Assembly: GCA_025059715.1 (NCBI GenBank)
Contig: JANXCE010000010.1
Span: 1-62,896 of the forward strand
Direction of reading: 5' to 3'
DNA: 62,896 bases
Source of the DNA: Caldimicrobium sp.
Lineage (GTDB): Bacteria; Desulfobacterota; Thermodesulfobacteria; Thermodesulfobacteriales; Thermodesulfobacteriaceae
In this document: positions 10,059 to 17,839 of the stretch, piece after piece
Numbering within the stretch: position 1 is the stretch's first letter
Layout: each line of letters begins with the position of its first letter
The notes under the pieces: model-generated
Told to the model about the DNA's origin: nothing
What the model saw: only the letters and a program-made list of their open reading frames with translations
Database searches by the model: none
Translations under genes and position numbers: made by a program

Positions 10059-11017
10059 AAAACTCCAAATTTCTTTAAATTTTTCGAAACTTCTTCTTTA
10101 ATCTTCAGAGCCATTCTCAAGGACTCCAAAGCCTCTCTTCCGGACACGGAGACCTCTCTCTTTTCTTTCACCGCACTAATAAAGTCAAGAAGTTCCTCCC
10201 TCAAAGGATCGTCTTCAGAAAAGATTTTTTTGTCCAAATAAAAGTCCCGCTCTTCAGTCTTTGGCCTTATCTCTATAAAGCTCTTCTCCAGGGTATCAAC
10301 GCTGTAATATACCCCCCTTTCAAAGACTCTAAACTTTCTTTGTTTTGAAAGGGAGATTCTGCTTGCGGTTAGATTGCAGGTGGTTCCATCCCTAAAGAGG
10401 AGACGCACATTAACGATGTCAGGTTTGTCAGTAAAAATTGGGGCCCCAACCGCATGCATGAATTCAAGATCAAAACCTCCTTTTACACAAAAAACTAAAT
10501 CCAAGTCGTGGATCATCAAATCAAGCACCACATCAATATCCAAATTTCTCTCTACAAATCCACTTAATCTGTGGGCCTCAATAAAGAGAGGATTCCGAAC
10601 CTTTTCAAAGAGTAATTTAACTGCACTTTGATATCTCTCGATGTATCCTACCTGAAAGGGAACCCTATTCCTCTCTGCAATCTCTACTAACTCCTCCCCC
10701 TGCCATAGCTCTGAGGTTATTGGCTTTTCCAAAAAGAGGGGTTTTTCTGCGGATAAAATCTCTTTTGCAATCTCGTAGTGAGTAGTAGTGGGGGTGGCCA
10801 CCACAAAGAGATCCCCTTTAGATAGAACCTCTCTATAATTGCAGGTAAGTTTTAATGGTATCTTTGCTTTAGTTTTAAGGGCCTCTGCAACTTCTTTTAA
10901 GCGTTCTTCTCTCAAGTCAACTAAGTAGAGGAGATCCACCTCTGGGATTTCCAAGAGTTTTTCTCCATGAAATCTTCCTAAATGCCCAACTCCTATTAGC
11001 ACCACTTTGAATCCCAT
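10055..11017 (-). CDS. Gfo/Idh/MocA-family oxidoreductase in the lipid A operon (possible GnnA)
   Basis: A 320-aa NAD(P)-dependent sugar dehydrogenase. The Rossmann motif is GVGHLGRFHGEKL near residue 9, followed by the family's EKPITSELWQGEELVEIA segment and a DLMIHDLDLV motif carrying the usual His-Asp. It sits between lpxI and lpxB, 2 bases after lpxI, overlapping lpxB by 4 bases. In organisms with amide-linked lipid A, such as Acidithiobacillus, a Gfo/Idh dehydrogenase (GnnA) between lpxA and lpxB oxidises UDP-GlcNAc at C3, and an aminotransferase (GnnB) completes UDP-GlcNAc3N. No GnnB-like gene is present here, so the GnnA role is inference; general sugar oxidoreductase is the safe call. 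Confidence 0.8.
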   Translation of the reverse strand: MGFKVVLIGVGHLGRFHGEKLLEIPEVDLLYLVDLREERLKEVAEALKTKAKIPLKLTCNYREVLSKGDLFVVATPTTTHYEIAKEILSAEKPLFLEKPITSELWQGEELVEIAERNRVPFQVGYIERYQSAVKLLFEKVRNPLFIEAHRLSGFVERNLDIDVVLDLMIHDLDLVFCVKGGFDLEFMHAVGAPIFTDKPDIVNVRLLFRDGTTCNLTASRISLSKQRKFRVFERGVYYSVDTLEKSFIEIRPKTEERDFYLDKKIFSEDDPLREELLDFISAVKEKREVSVSGREALESLRMALKIKEEVSKNLKKFGVL

Positions 11018-11019
11018 TT

Positions 11020-11832
11020 TTACTGAACCCCTACGATTGTTAGGTGATATTTATCCGCAAGGGAAATTGCCTCTTCCCTCTGTAAAAAGAAGGTCTTTCC
11101 AACCTCTAAGGCCAAGACCTTAGCCTTGGCTTTTATCATAGTTTCCACGGTCTGGAGTCCCACTACCGGCAAATCCAATCTCATATCCTGATTAGGCTTA
11201 GCAATCTTCACTACTACCGCTTGAGTTCTGAGTTTGCCACCCCTTAAGATCGTAGCATCCGTTCCCTCCAAGGCTTCCACTGCTACAGTCATCTTATCCT
11301 TTACTACCACACATTGACCAATATCGAGCTCGCCAATAGCCCTTCCAATGCGCAATCCGTAGGCAATATCTTCCCACTCCGAGGGAGTAGGCTTTCTTTT
11401 AGTGTAAACTCTCTCTTCTACTAAAAATCGCTCCAAAAACTCCGCAGGACCTCTTACTCTGAATCCCTCACTCTCAAGCTCCTCCACCAAGATCTTAAGT
11501 AAGGTGTTATCCTCCCTATTTGTGGCCTTCTTCCAAAGCAAAAGAGCTCTTTTGTCGGGAAAACTAAACCTTAATGCTAAGGTTTTTTCAATTTTGCCAA
11601 GAAAAATGAGATCAACTACCTTTTCTTTCTTGAATATTTCAATTAGTTTTTCAAGTTGACCAATGTAAATTTGGTAGATCCTATCTACCAGAGGTTGCAA
11701 ACTTTTGGCTTGGCTCTTTGAGAAGGTGAGAGCTACGATTTGAAAATTCAGGGTCTTGAGCTCCTTTGCCAGAATGAGTGGAAAGGCTCCCTCTCCTGCA
11801 ATAAGGCCTATCTTCGAGTTACCCTCTTCCAT
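11020..11832 (-). CDS. lpxI: UDP-2,3-diacylglucosamine pyrophosphatase LpxI
   Basis: A 270-aa DUF1009 protein. It opens with IGLIAGEGAFPLILAKELK, typical of LpxI, and carries the C-terminal pattern VVVKDKMTVAVEALEGTDA, then ILRGG and DLPVVGLQTVE. LpxI hydrolyses UDP-2,3-diacylglucosamine to lipid X, replacing LpxH in many alpha- and deltaproteobacteria and related phyla. It is 5 bases downstream of lpxA and 2 bases upstream of the Gfo/Idh gene. Confidence 0.93.
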   Translation of the reverse strand: MEEGNSKIGLIAGEGAFPLILAKELKTLNFQIVALTFSKSQAKSLQPLVDRIYQIYIGQLEKLIEIFKKEKVVDLIFLGKIEKTLALRFSFPDKRALLLWKKATNREDNTLLKILVEELESEGFRVRGPAEFLERFLVEERVYTKRKPTPSEWEDIAYGLRIGRAIGELDIGQCVVVKDKMTVAVEALEGTDATILRGGKLRTQAVVVKIAKPNQDMRLDLPVVGLQTVETMIKAKAKVLALEVGKTFFLQREEAISLADKYHLTIVGVQ

Positions 11833-11837
11833 AGGGT

Positions 11838-12659
11838 CTAAAGGGCCTCTTCACCCTCGTAAGGCTTTCTTCTCATTATACCCTGCTTGGAGGGATTTTC
11901 CAAAAATTTGATAAGTTGAAGAATGAGAGGATCGTCTCCAAAGATGTCCCTTAATTCTTGCACGACCTCTCTGATAGTAGCAGGCCCGTCGGTAAAGATG
12001 CCAAGGGCTTGGGAGATCCGGCGAATTTCCTCCTTGGAAAACCCCGCTCTTCTTAGACCCACTAAATTTAGACCCTGAATTTTGGCAGGAATTCCAAAGA
12101 CCTTCACAAAGGGAGGAACATCCTTATCCACCCCAGTCATGCCACTAACAAAGGCATAACTTCCAATACGGCAAAACTGATGCACTGCGGAAAAACCACC
12201 CATCACTACCCTATCGCCCACTTCTACATGCCCTCCCAGGGTTGCATTGTTAGACATAATCACATAATTTCCAATCTTACAATCGTGGGCCACATGAACA
12301 TAGCTCATCAACAGATTGTGATTCCCAATACTGGTAACCCCACCACCCTGTTGGGTGCCTCTATGAATGGTAGCAAATTCCCTTATGATGTTGTAATCCC
12401 CTATTTCCACCCAAGTTTCCTCTCCTTTATAAGCCAAATGTTGAGGGGGGGTGCCAAGCACCGAAAGGGGACCTATTTGATTGTATCTTCCAATCTTGGT
12501 ATAGCCTTCAATGTAGGTATGAGCCTTAATATGAGTTCCCCTTCCGATAAATACCTTAGGCCCTATGTAGGCCTGTGGTCCTATGATAACTCCTTCCTCC
12601 AGTTCTGCAGAAGGATCTACGTAAGCGGTAGGATGAATCTTAGACATCCTTAGCCTCAA
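11838..12659 (-). CDS. lpxA: UDP-N-acetylglucosamine acyltransferase
   Basis: A 273-aa left-handed beta-helix acyltransferase, the first committed step of lipid A synthesis. Hexapeptide repeats run through the first two thirds. The catalytic histidine is in HVAHDCKIG (residue 125 from the first ATG), followed by NNATLGGHVEVGDRV and AVHQFCRIG as in other LpxA. The C-terminal helical domain contains GLRRAGFSKEEIRRI. Two starts are possible: 12659 or, more like other LpxA (MSKIHPTA), 12647. The 5' end overlaps fabZ by 8-20 bases. Confidence 0.95.
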   Translation of the reverse strand: MRLRMSKIHPTAYVDPSAELEEGVIIGPQAYIGPKVFIGRGTHIKAHTYIEGYTKIGRYNQIGPLSVLGTPPQHLAYKGEETWVEIGDYNIIREFATIHRGTQQGGGVTSIGNHNLLMSYVHVAHDCKIGNYVIMSNNATLGGHVEVGDRVVMGGFSAVHQFCRIGSYAFVSGMTGVDKDVPPFVKVFGIPAKIQGLNLVGLRRAGFSKEEIRRISQALGIFTDGPATIREVVQELRDIFGDDPLILQLIKFLENPSKQGIMRRKPYEGEEAL

Positions 12660-13098
12660 TCATAGCGGCAATTATTTCTGCCTGAGCCACTAATTTTTCT
12701 CCAACCCAGGCTTTAACTCCCGTTTTAATAATGTGCCCTTTCTTCTTAAACTTTTCAGCTTCAATTATTAAAGTATCCCCAGGATATACTGGACTTTTGA
12801 AACGCACATTTTCCAGCCCTGCAAGGACAAAAAGCTTGTCTCTATATTCGGGAAATAGGACCTTCAAGTAGATAGCTCCAGTTTGGGCCATGGCCTCCAG
12901 AATTAACACTCCGGGCAGAATGGGATTTCCAGGAAAATGGCCTTGAAAATATGGTTCATTTATGCTCACATTCTTAATTGCCTTAATGTATTCCCTTTCA
13001 GGGTCTAACTCAAGCACTCTATCTACCAGCAGAAAGGGGTAGCGATGAGGTAAGGCACTTAAAATTTCCTTTATATCAATATCCACTCTTCTCTCCAT
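12640..13098 (-). CDS. fabZ: 3-hydroxyacyl-ACP dehydratase FabZ
   Basis: A 152-aa hot-dog-fold enzyme, usual FabZ length, dehydrating 3-hydroxyacyl-ACP in fatty acid elongation. The active-site His lies in GHFPGNPILPGVL and the acidic residue in ILEAMAQTG; the opening LPHRYPFLLVDRVLEL is typical. It is the first gene of the lipid A operon, linking acyl-chain and lipid A synthesis. A CGGAGG ribosome site lies about 9 bases before the ATG, and a pair of direct repeats lies upstream in the region shared with the divergent gene. Confidence 0.95.
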   Translation of the reverse strand: MERRVDIDIKEILSALPHRYPFLLVDRVLELDPEREYIKAIKNVSINEPYFQGHFPGNPILPGVLILEAMAQTGAIYLKVLFPEYRDKLFVLAGLENVRFKSPVYPGDTLIIEAEKFKKKGHIIKTGVKAWVGEKLVAQAEIIAAMIEAKDV

Positions 13099-13131
13099 GC
13101 TGAGAGCCTCCGTTGAAAAAATGTTTAGATT

Positions 13132-13161
13132 ATATTATCATGAGGGTAATATTATCATGAG
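13132..13161. repeat. Two 13-bp direct repeats in a divergent promoter region
   Basis: The word ATATTATCATGAG occurs at 13132-13144 and again at 13149-13161, 17 bases apart start to start, between the divergent fabZ and siroheme decarboxylase genes. Read on the minus strand, one copy overlaps a TATAAT-like -10 sequence for fabZ. Paired repeats over a promoter suggest an operator for an unknown regulator. Confidence 0.45.
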
Positions 13162-13217
13162 AGTTAAAACTTACAACCAAACTTAAAACTAAGGATGCTT
13201 CTCAAAAGTAATGAGTT

Positions 13218-13712
13218 ATGAGTGATACTTTAAGGGAGATCCTTGACCTTTTGGGAAAGGGGAAAAAACTAAAGGAAGAAGCCTATAGAGAGCTTCTAAA
13301 CCTACTCCAAAAAGACTTTCCCTTAGTGAAGGAGCCCTTTAAAGTGTTAGGAGAAAAAGTTGGTTTAAAAGAAGAAGAGGTTTTAGAATTTTTAAGAGCC
13401 CTTCAGGAAAAGGGGGTGCTTCGCCATCTGGGGGCAAGCCCCGATTCTCTTGCCCTTGGCCATTTTACCTGTCTTTGTGCCTGCAAAATTCCCCAAGAAA
13501 AGTTATCTCAAATGGAGGCAATTGCAGATCTTCCCGAGGTAACCCATGCCTACTTAAGGGACCACGAGCTTAACTTCTGGTTTACGGTGGTTCTTCCAAA
13601 AGAGGAAGACTTAGCTCCCTTTATAAAACGGTTGGAAGAACAATATCAGATAAAGATTTGGACCTTTCCCGCCATTAAAAAGTTTAAGGTCCGGGCGGTA
13701 TTTGATATTTAA
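13218..13712 (+). CDS. Siroheme decarboxylase subunit (AhbA/AhbB, AsnC/Lrp-like)
   Basis: A 164-aa protein with an N-terminal helix-turn-helix-like domain (DFPLVKEPFKVLGEKVGL, then EVLEFLRALQEKGVLRHLG) and a C-terminal Lrp/AsnC-type domain carrying VTHAYLRDHELNFWFTV. The last motif contains the His and Arg/Asn pattern typical of the siroheme decarboxylase family (AhbA/AhbB, NirDGHL). This enzyme converts siroheme to didecarboxysiroheme in the alternative heme pathway of sulfate reducers and archaea. Whether it is the A or B subunit cannot be told from sequence alone, and the partner is not adjacent. The short frame starting 7 bases upstream ends at once, so 13218 is the start. Confidence 0.8.
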   Translation: MSDTLREILDLLGKGKKLKEEAYRELLNLLQKDFPLVKEPFKVLGEKVGLKEEEVLEFLRALQEKGVLRHLGASPDSLALGHFTCLCACKIPQEKLSQMEAIADLPEVTHAYLRDHELNFWFTVVLPKEEDLAPFIKRLEEQYQIKIWTFPAIKKFKVRAVFDI

Positions 13713-14356
13713 ACCTTACCTTTAGGGGTCCTCTTCAAAAGTTTGTATTTCAGTAGCACATATCCTACTATCAAAAGCCCTGAAAAGATTATTACTCCAT
13801 AAGATCCTTTAGCGAGGTATTCCTTGAGGAGGGCTTCGTTTTTACCAAAATAATAACCACAAAGGGCAAGAACAGTGCACCAGATGAAGGCTCCCACAGT
13901 AGTATAAATACAAAAGAGTGTAAGCGCCATTCTGGCAAAGCCTGCAGGGATGGAGATCACATGTCTGAGCCCAGGTAACAGCCTTCCCACAAAGGTGCTA
14001 ATGTGGCCATGATTATGCCAAAACCCCTCCATCTTAAGAAAGCTTGCCTCAGTAAGTAGAACATATTGTCCATATTTTCTTATAAATCTCAAAAAAGCAG
14101 GACGCCCAAATTTTAACGCCATGTAGTAATTTAAAAGAGCCCCGGCTAAGCTTCCAAAAGTGCCTGCCAAGATCACGCCTAAAAGGGATAGCTCCCCCTT
14201 AGATGCCAAATAACCCGCAGGCGGAACCACCACTTCACTGGGTATAGGCACAATAGTAGACTCTAACGCCATAAGAAAAAATACACCCACATACCCCGAT
14301 TTCTGAAAAAAGAGCAAAAAATACTGCAAAACCTCTCTTATCCACTCCACTATCAC
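13709..14356 (-). CDS. DedA-family membrane protein
   Basis: A SNARE-associated/VTT-domain (DedA) protein of about 215 aa, a likely lipid or small-ion transporter of the inner membrane. Several membrane helices are visible, plus the family text FMALESTIVPIPSEVVVPP and GRLLPGLRHVISIPAGFARM with the conserved basic motif. The longest frame begins at a TTG at 14374, but a GTG at 14356 is preferred: TTGAGC and TAAAAT boxes lie just upstream, the -10 ending 8 bases before the GTG, with no Shine-Dalgarno sequence. The 3' end overlaps the convergent siroheme decarboxylase gene by 4 bases. Confidence 0.88.
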   Translation of the reverse strand: MIVEWIREVLQYFLLFFQKSGYVGVFFLMALESTIVPIPSEVVVPPAGYLASKGELSLLGVILAGTFGSLAGALLNYYMALKFGRPAFLRFIRKYGQYVLLTEASFLKMEGFWHNHGHISTFVGRLLPGLRHVISIPAGFARMALTLFCIYTTVGAFIWCTVLALCGYYFGKNEALLKEYLAKGSYGVIIFSGLLIVGYVLLKYKLLKRTPKGKV

Positions 14357-14364
14357 AGATCCAT

Positions 14365-14393
14365 ATTTTAACAAAAAAATCTTAAAAGCTCAA
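14365..14393 (-). promoter_or_regulatory. Promoter of the DedA gene (leaderless start)
   Basis: On the minus strand TTGAGC (14393-14388) and TAAAAT (14370-14365) are separated by 17 bases. The GTG at 14356 begins 8 bases after the -10 box. Confidence 0.5.
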
Positions 14394-14561
14394 CTCTATT
14401 TAAACCCCTATCTATGAAAAGCTTTCCCTTAAATCCCTCTAAAGGGCCTCTCCGTTAGCTTACCTGGAGAGACCCAATACTTAGGGCACTTTCCGCAAAA
14501 GCCTTAGGACAAAGAAATTGCCTTCAAAGCAGCTCTACTAATCTTGAGAGAGGGGCTTTCC

Positions 14562-14732
14562 TTAAACTCCACAGGCACAACCAATCCTCTTGTAGCTCTC
14601 CAACCTAACCATCTTTCTCTCATTGAACTCCTGTTGCTTTCCCGGGTTCCAATTAGCTACCGGCCTAAAATAACCTACAACCCTCGAATAAACCTCACAG
14701 GGTACAACTCTTACCTTTACCCTCTCCTCCAT
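14562..14732 (-). CDS. Detached glycyl-radical domain of class III ribonucleotide reductase
   Basis: A 56-aa protein consisting only of the C-terminal piece of anaerobic ribonucleotide reductase NrdD. Residues 12-36 read CEVYSRVVGYFRPVANW followed by NPGKQQEF, the conserved NrdD ending; Gly20 in RVVGY is the predicted radical-bearing glycine. A perfect AAGGAGGTGGAT ribosome site stands just before the ATG at 14732, and consensus -35/-10 boxes lie further upstream. The frame can be extended to 14774, but that ATG falls between the -35 and -10 boxes and is poorly spaced from a ribosome site. The preceding gene nrdD ends exactly before this domain would be expected. The product probably docks on NrdD, is activated by NrdG (not in this window) and supplies the radical. 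A basic tail ending GCACGV is unusual. Confidence 0.85.
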   Translation of the reverse strand: MEERVKVRVVPCEVYSRVVGYFRPVANWNPGKQQEFNERKMVRLESYKRIGCACGV

Positions 14733-14756
14733 ATATCCACCTCCTTGATGTTGATA

Positions 14757-14783
14757 ATTATAGCCCAAAAACATTTATGTCAA
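14757..14783 (-). promoter_or_regulatory. Consensus promoter of the glycyl-radical subunit gene
   Basis: Minus strand: TTGACA (14783-14778), a 15-base spacer, and TATAAT (14762-14757). Both hexamers are perfect; the spacer is short. It lies in the gap after the nrdD stop, giving a predicted leader of under 20 bases that carries the ribosome site of the 56-aa gene. Confidence 0.55.
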
Positions 14784-14796
14784 GGGACCTCCTTTC

Positions 14797-16866
14797 TTAG
14801 GCTCTCCTGAAAGCTTTCTCCGATAAGGAGTTAACCACAGTTAGAGGAAGGCATACTTCCACGCCGTATCTTTCCATTTCTTCTTCTGTGTGAGGGAAAG
14901 GACAAAAATCGTGCCTTCCTGGAATATAGCCGTGCACAGGGCAGACGGAAAAGGTAGGCGTAATGGAAAAATAGGGAAGTCTAAAATTATTCACAATTGC
15001 TCTGACTAACTCTTTGACTACCGCTCTATCAGTTATCTCTTCACCTACAAAGAGATGCACCACTGTTCCACCCGTAAACAAAACTTGCAGATCGTCTTGA
15101 TGGACGAGGATTTCAAAGATATCGTCGGTGTAATTCACAGGTAGGTGCACCGAGTTGGTATAATAGGGCGTTTCTGAAGTTCCCTGAGTGATAATGCGAG
15201 GAAACTTTTTCTTATCCAAACGAGCAAGGCGAAAACTTGTGCCCTCCGCTGGAGTTGCCTCTAAATTGTAGAGATTGCCGGTGGTCTCTTGGAATTCTGC
15301 AATCTTTTCCCTCATAAATCTTAATACCTTTATCGCAAATTCTTTGCCCGATTGGGTGTAAATGGGTTCTTCAAGAAAGTTTAAGCAGGCCTCGTTCATA
15401 CCCACTATGCCTATGGTAGAAAAGTGATTTGCCCAATATTGGCCCCTTGTGGACTTAACCTCACTTAGGTAAACCTTAGAGTAAGGATAGAGGCCCTTTT
15501 CGGTGAAATCTTCAATAACCTTTCTCTTAATCTCCAAAGAGGTCTTAGCGAGCTCCATCAGGCGCTCAAGCCGTTCAAAGAATTCTTCTTCACAGGTAGA
15601 AAGATAGGCTAATCTTGGAAGATTTATGGTGACTACACCTATAGAACCTGTCAGGGGATTAGCTCCAAAAAGCCCACCCCCTCTTTTTCTTAACTCCCTT
15701 TGGTCAAGTCTGAGCCTACAACACATACTCCTTGCATCATCGGGATCCATATCCGAGTTCACAAAATTGGCAAAATAGGGAATGCCATACTTTCTGGTCA
15801 TCTCCCAGAGAGGCTCATAGTCGGGATTTTCCCAATCAAAGTCCTTTGTGATGTTGTAAGTGGGTATAGGAAAAGTAAAGATTCTTCCTTTGGCATCTCC
15901 AGCCATCATGAGCTCACAGAAGGCTCTATTGATCATAGACATTTCTTTATGAAATTCTTCGTAAACTTCTTCTTTAGGTTTTCCTCCAATGATGACATTC
16001 GTTTTGGCGTAAAGTTTTGATGGTTTGAGATCAAAGGTAAGATTGGAAAAGGGGGTTTGGAAGCCAACCCTGGTTGGAACATTCATGTTAAAGAGGAACT
16101 CCTGCATACACTGTTTTACTTCTTCATAGGAGAGCCTGTCGTATCTAACAAAGGGGGCAAGCAGGGTATCAAAATTTGAGAAAGCCTGTGCTCCCGCACT
16201 TTCCCCTTGAAGGGTATAGAGAAAATTTACAATCTGTCCCAGGGCAGACCGAAAGTGTTTAGCTGGCGCACTCTCTACTTTACCCGATACCCCTCCAAAG
16301 CCCTTCAATAATAGATCATAGAGATCCCAACCGACACAGTAGGGAGAAAGGGAGCCCAAATCGTGAATATGCAGGTCGCCCTCTTTGTGAGCCTTAGCAA
16401 CTTCCTCTGGATAAAGCTTCTCTAACCAATAGCGAGCAACGATCGAGGAACTCACATGAAAGTTTAATCCCTGAAGGCTATAATTCATATTGGAATTTTC
16501 CCGAACTCTCCAATCCTCCTGTCCAAGGTATTCCTCAATCAGGTTGTTTCCATCCACCAAGGCCTTGGTAATTTCTCTGGCTTCCCTTCTCTTTTCACGA
16601 TAAAGTATGTAAGCCTTGGCTACCTCGGGAAAACCTCTTTCCATCAAGGTTCTCTCTATTAAGTCCTGAATGGTTTCCACATGGGGAATATCGCCCCTCT
16701 TGAAGTAACTCCGATAGAGTTGAACCGCAACAGCATCCGCTATCTTCTCCGCATCCTCCTTAGTCCCTATACCTACCGCCTTCATTGCCTTATGAACTGC
16801 ATTCACTATCCGCCCCCTTGAAAAGGGCACTAACTCTCCACTCCTTTTCCTAACTAAAGGCTCCAT
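14797..16866 (-). CDS. nrdD: Anaerobic (class III) ribonucleoside-triphosphate reductase, catalytic chain without glycyl-radical domain
   Basis: A 689-aa protein making deoxyribonucleotides without oxygen. The N-terminal ATP-cone covers about residues 3-95 (VRKRSGELVPFSRGRIVNAV). The catalytic barrel contains HIHDLG, SMCCRLRLDQRELRKRGGG, GLFGANPLTGSIGVVTINL and the C-terminal CPVHGYIPGRHDFCPFPHTE zinc-site region. The chain then ends in TAA where other NrdD proteins continue into the CEVYSRVVGY radical loop; that loop is encoded by the next gene at 14562-14732. Two NrdR-box-like palindromes and a consensus promoter lie upstream, and AGGAGG precedes the ATG. No activase gene nrdG is adjacent. 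Confidence 0.93.
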   Translation of the reverse strand: MEPLVRKRSGELVPFSRGRIVNAVHKAMKAVGIGTKEDAEKIADAVAVQLYRSYFKRGDIPHVETIQDLIERTLMERGFPEVAKAYILYREKRREAREITKALVDGNNLIEEYLGQEDWRVRENSNMNYSLQGLNFHVSSSIVARYWLEKLYPEEVAKAHKEGDLHIHDLGSLSPYCVGWDLYDLLLKGFGGVSGKVESAPAKHFRSALGQIVNFLYTLQGESAGAQAFSNFDTLLAPFVRYDRLSYEEVKQCMQEFLFNMNVPTRVGFQTPFSNLTFDLKPSKLYAKTNVIIGGKPKEEVYEEFHKEMSMINRAFCELMMAGDAKGRIFTFPIPTYNITKDFDWENPDYEPLWEMTRKYGIPYFANFVNSDMDPDDARSMCCRLRLDQRELRKRGGGLFGANPLTGSIGVVTINLPRLAYLSTCEEEFFERLERLMELAKTSLEIKRKVIEDFTEKGLYPYSKVYLSEVKSTRGQYWANHFSTIGIVGMNEACLNFLEEPIYTQSGKEFAIKVLRFMREKIAEFQETTGNLYNLEATPAEGTSFRLARLDKKKFPRIITQGTSETPYYTNSVHLPVNYTDDIFEILVHQDDLQVLFTGGTVVHLFVGEEITDRAVVKELVRAIVNNFRLPYFSITPTFSVCPVHGYIPGRHDFCPFPHTEEEMERYGVEVCLPLTVVNSLSEKAFRRA

Positions 16867-16878
16867 GAACTAAACCTC

Positions 16879-16927
16879 CTACAATATATTGTAGCATTTT
16901 AATTTGGAATACTACTATATATAGATT
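16879..16927 (-). promoter_or_regulatory. Tandem NrdR-box-like operators of nrdD
   Basis: Box A is the perfect 16-bp palindrome CTACAATATATTGTAG at 16879-16894. Box B at 16912-16927 has the core CTATATATAG at 16915-16924 and covers the -10 box. Both cores fit the known NrdR core CwATATATwG. Centres are 33 bp apart, close to the three helical turns usual for NrdR box pairs. NrdR would repress nrdD when dATP is plentiful. Confidence 0.72.
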
Positions 16928-16946
16928 AACAAATAAATTTTGTCAA
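16918..16946 (-). promoter_or_regulatory. Consensus sigma-70-type promoter of nrdD
   Basis: Minus strand: TTGACA (16946-16941), 17-base spacer, TATATA (16923-16918), lying within the distal NrdR-like box. Confidence 0.7.
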
Positions 16947-16969
16947 GGGGGGAGTTGAGAAGAATTTTT

Positions 16970-17839
16970 TTAAGGTGGAGCTTTTAAAAGAAGGATTGCC
17001 CATTCCTTTGAAAACTGCCTTTTTAGTCTTACGAAGCCTTGATTTAGGTAGTATTGTTCCAACTCGGGAAGATCTTCCTTTAGGATTCCCGAAAGAAGCA
17101 GGATGCTTTCTCCAGGGATACTAATTTCAAGAAAGGTGGGTAGTAAGGCTTTGAGTTCCCGGAACCCAATATTGGCAAGAATTAGGTGAAATTTGACCTC
17201 CTCTTTGGACAGGCGAGATTTTATCTCTATCTGGGAGAAAACTTGGTTTAAAGTAGCATTTTTCTTAGTTGCTTCTAAGGCTAGCTCATCTACATCAACT
17301 GCCACTATTTTAGCTTTAGGACAAAGTTTAGCGGCCGCGATAGCAAGTATCCCCGTGCCACAGCCCAGATCGAGCACTCGGGGTTCACAGATTGCTTGGC
17401 AGATATCCTCTAAATAGAATTCGAGGTTTTCAAGCATGAGCTGAGTTGTAGCGTGATGGCCTGTTCCAAAGGCCTGGCCAGGATCAATGTAGATAGTAAT
17501 TAGCTCCTCTTCCGCTATAGGGCTCTCCCAAGGGGGAAGAATAAGGAGCTTTTGTCCCACTCTCAAAGGCTTAAAGTGGGCCTTCCAAATTACTTCCCAG
17601 TTTTCCCTCTCTATAAGTTGATACTCTATTCTTACCTCTAAAAACTGGGCGGAGATTTTCTCTAAGAGAGATAGAATTTTTTGATCTTCTTCCTTTAGGT
17701 TGAGGGGAAAATAGAATTTAAAGAGGGTTTCTTCTCCTTTTTCTTCAGTTTCCCAGCTGAGCTTATTAACGAGATAGAATTCTTCTTCCAAAGTTTCCGC
17801 TAATGTCTTGGGTGCTCTAATTGTTAAGAGGATATACAT
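16970..17839 (-). CDS. prmA: Ribosomal protein L11 methyltransferase PrmA
   Basis: A 289-aa SAM-dependent methyltransferase that trimethylates ribosomal protein L11. The N-terminal substrate-binding domain (about 1-115) is followed by the PrmA signature DPGQAFGTGHHATTQLMLE and the SAM site VLDLGCGTGILAIAAAKL; LILANIGFRELKALLP matches the family's NxxN-like catalytic loop (here A-N-I-G). The ATG lies in TATAATG with no clear ribosome site. It is 100 bases upstream of nrdD, which has its own promoter. Confidence 0.92.
   Translation of the reverse strand: MYILLTIRAPKTLAETLEEEFYLVNKLSWETEEKGEETLFKFYFPLNLKEEDQKILSLLEKISAQFLEVRIEYQLIERENWEVIWKAHFKPLRVGQKLLILPPWESPIAEEELITIYIDPGQAFGTGHHATTQLMLENLEFYLEDICQAICEPRVLDLGCGTGILAIAAAKLCPKAKIVAVDVDELALEATKKNATLNQVFSQIEIKSRLSKEEVKFHLILANIGFRELKALLPTFLEISIPGESILLLSGILKEDLPELEQYYLNQGFVRLKRQFSKEWAILLLKAPP

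Noticed and set aside
12180-12653. 157-codon plus-strand open frame
   Set aside because: It lies antisense within lpxA, whose hexapeptide repeats and catalytic His are clear; no ribosome site or family.
14774-14774. ATG at 14774 as the start of the glycyl-radical protein
   Set aside because: It lies between the -35 and -10 boxes of the promoter and is 13 bases from the nearest ribosome-site sequence; the ATG at 14732 has a perfect site.
14544-14810. 88-codon plus-strand open frame
   Set aside because: Antisense to the glycyl-radical gene, which has family motifs, promoter and ribosome site.
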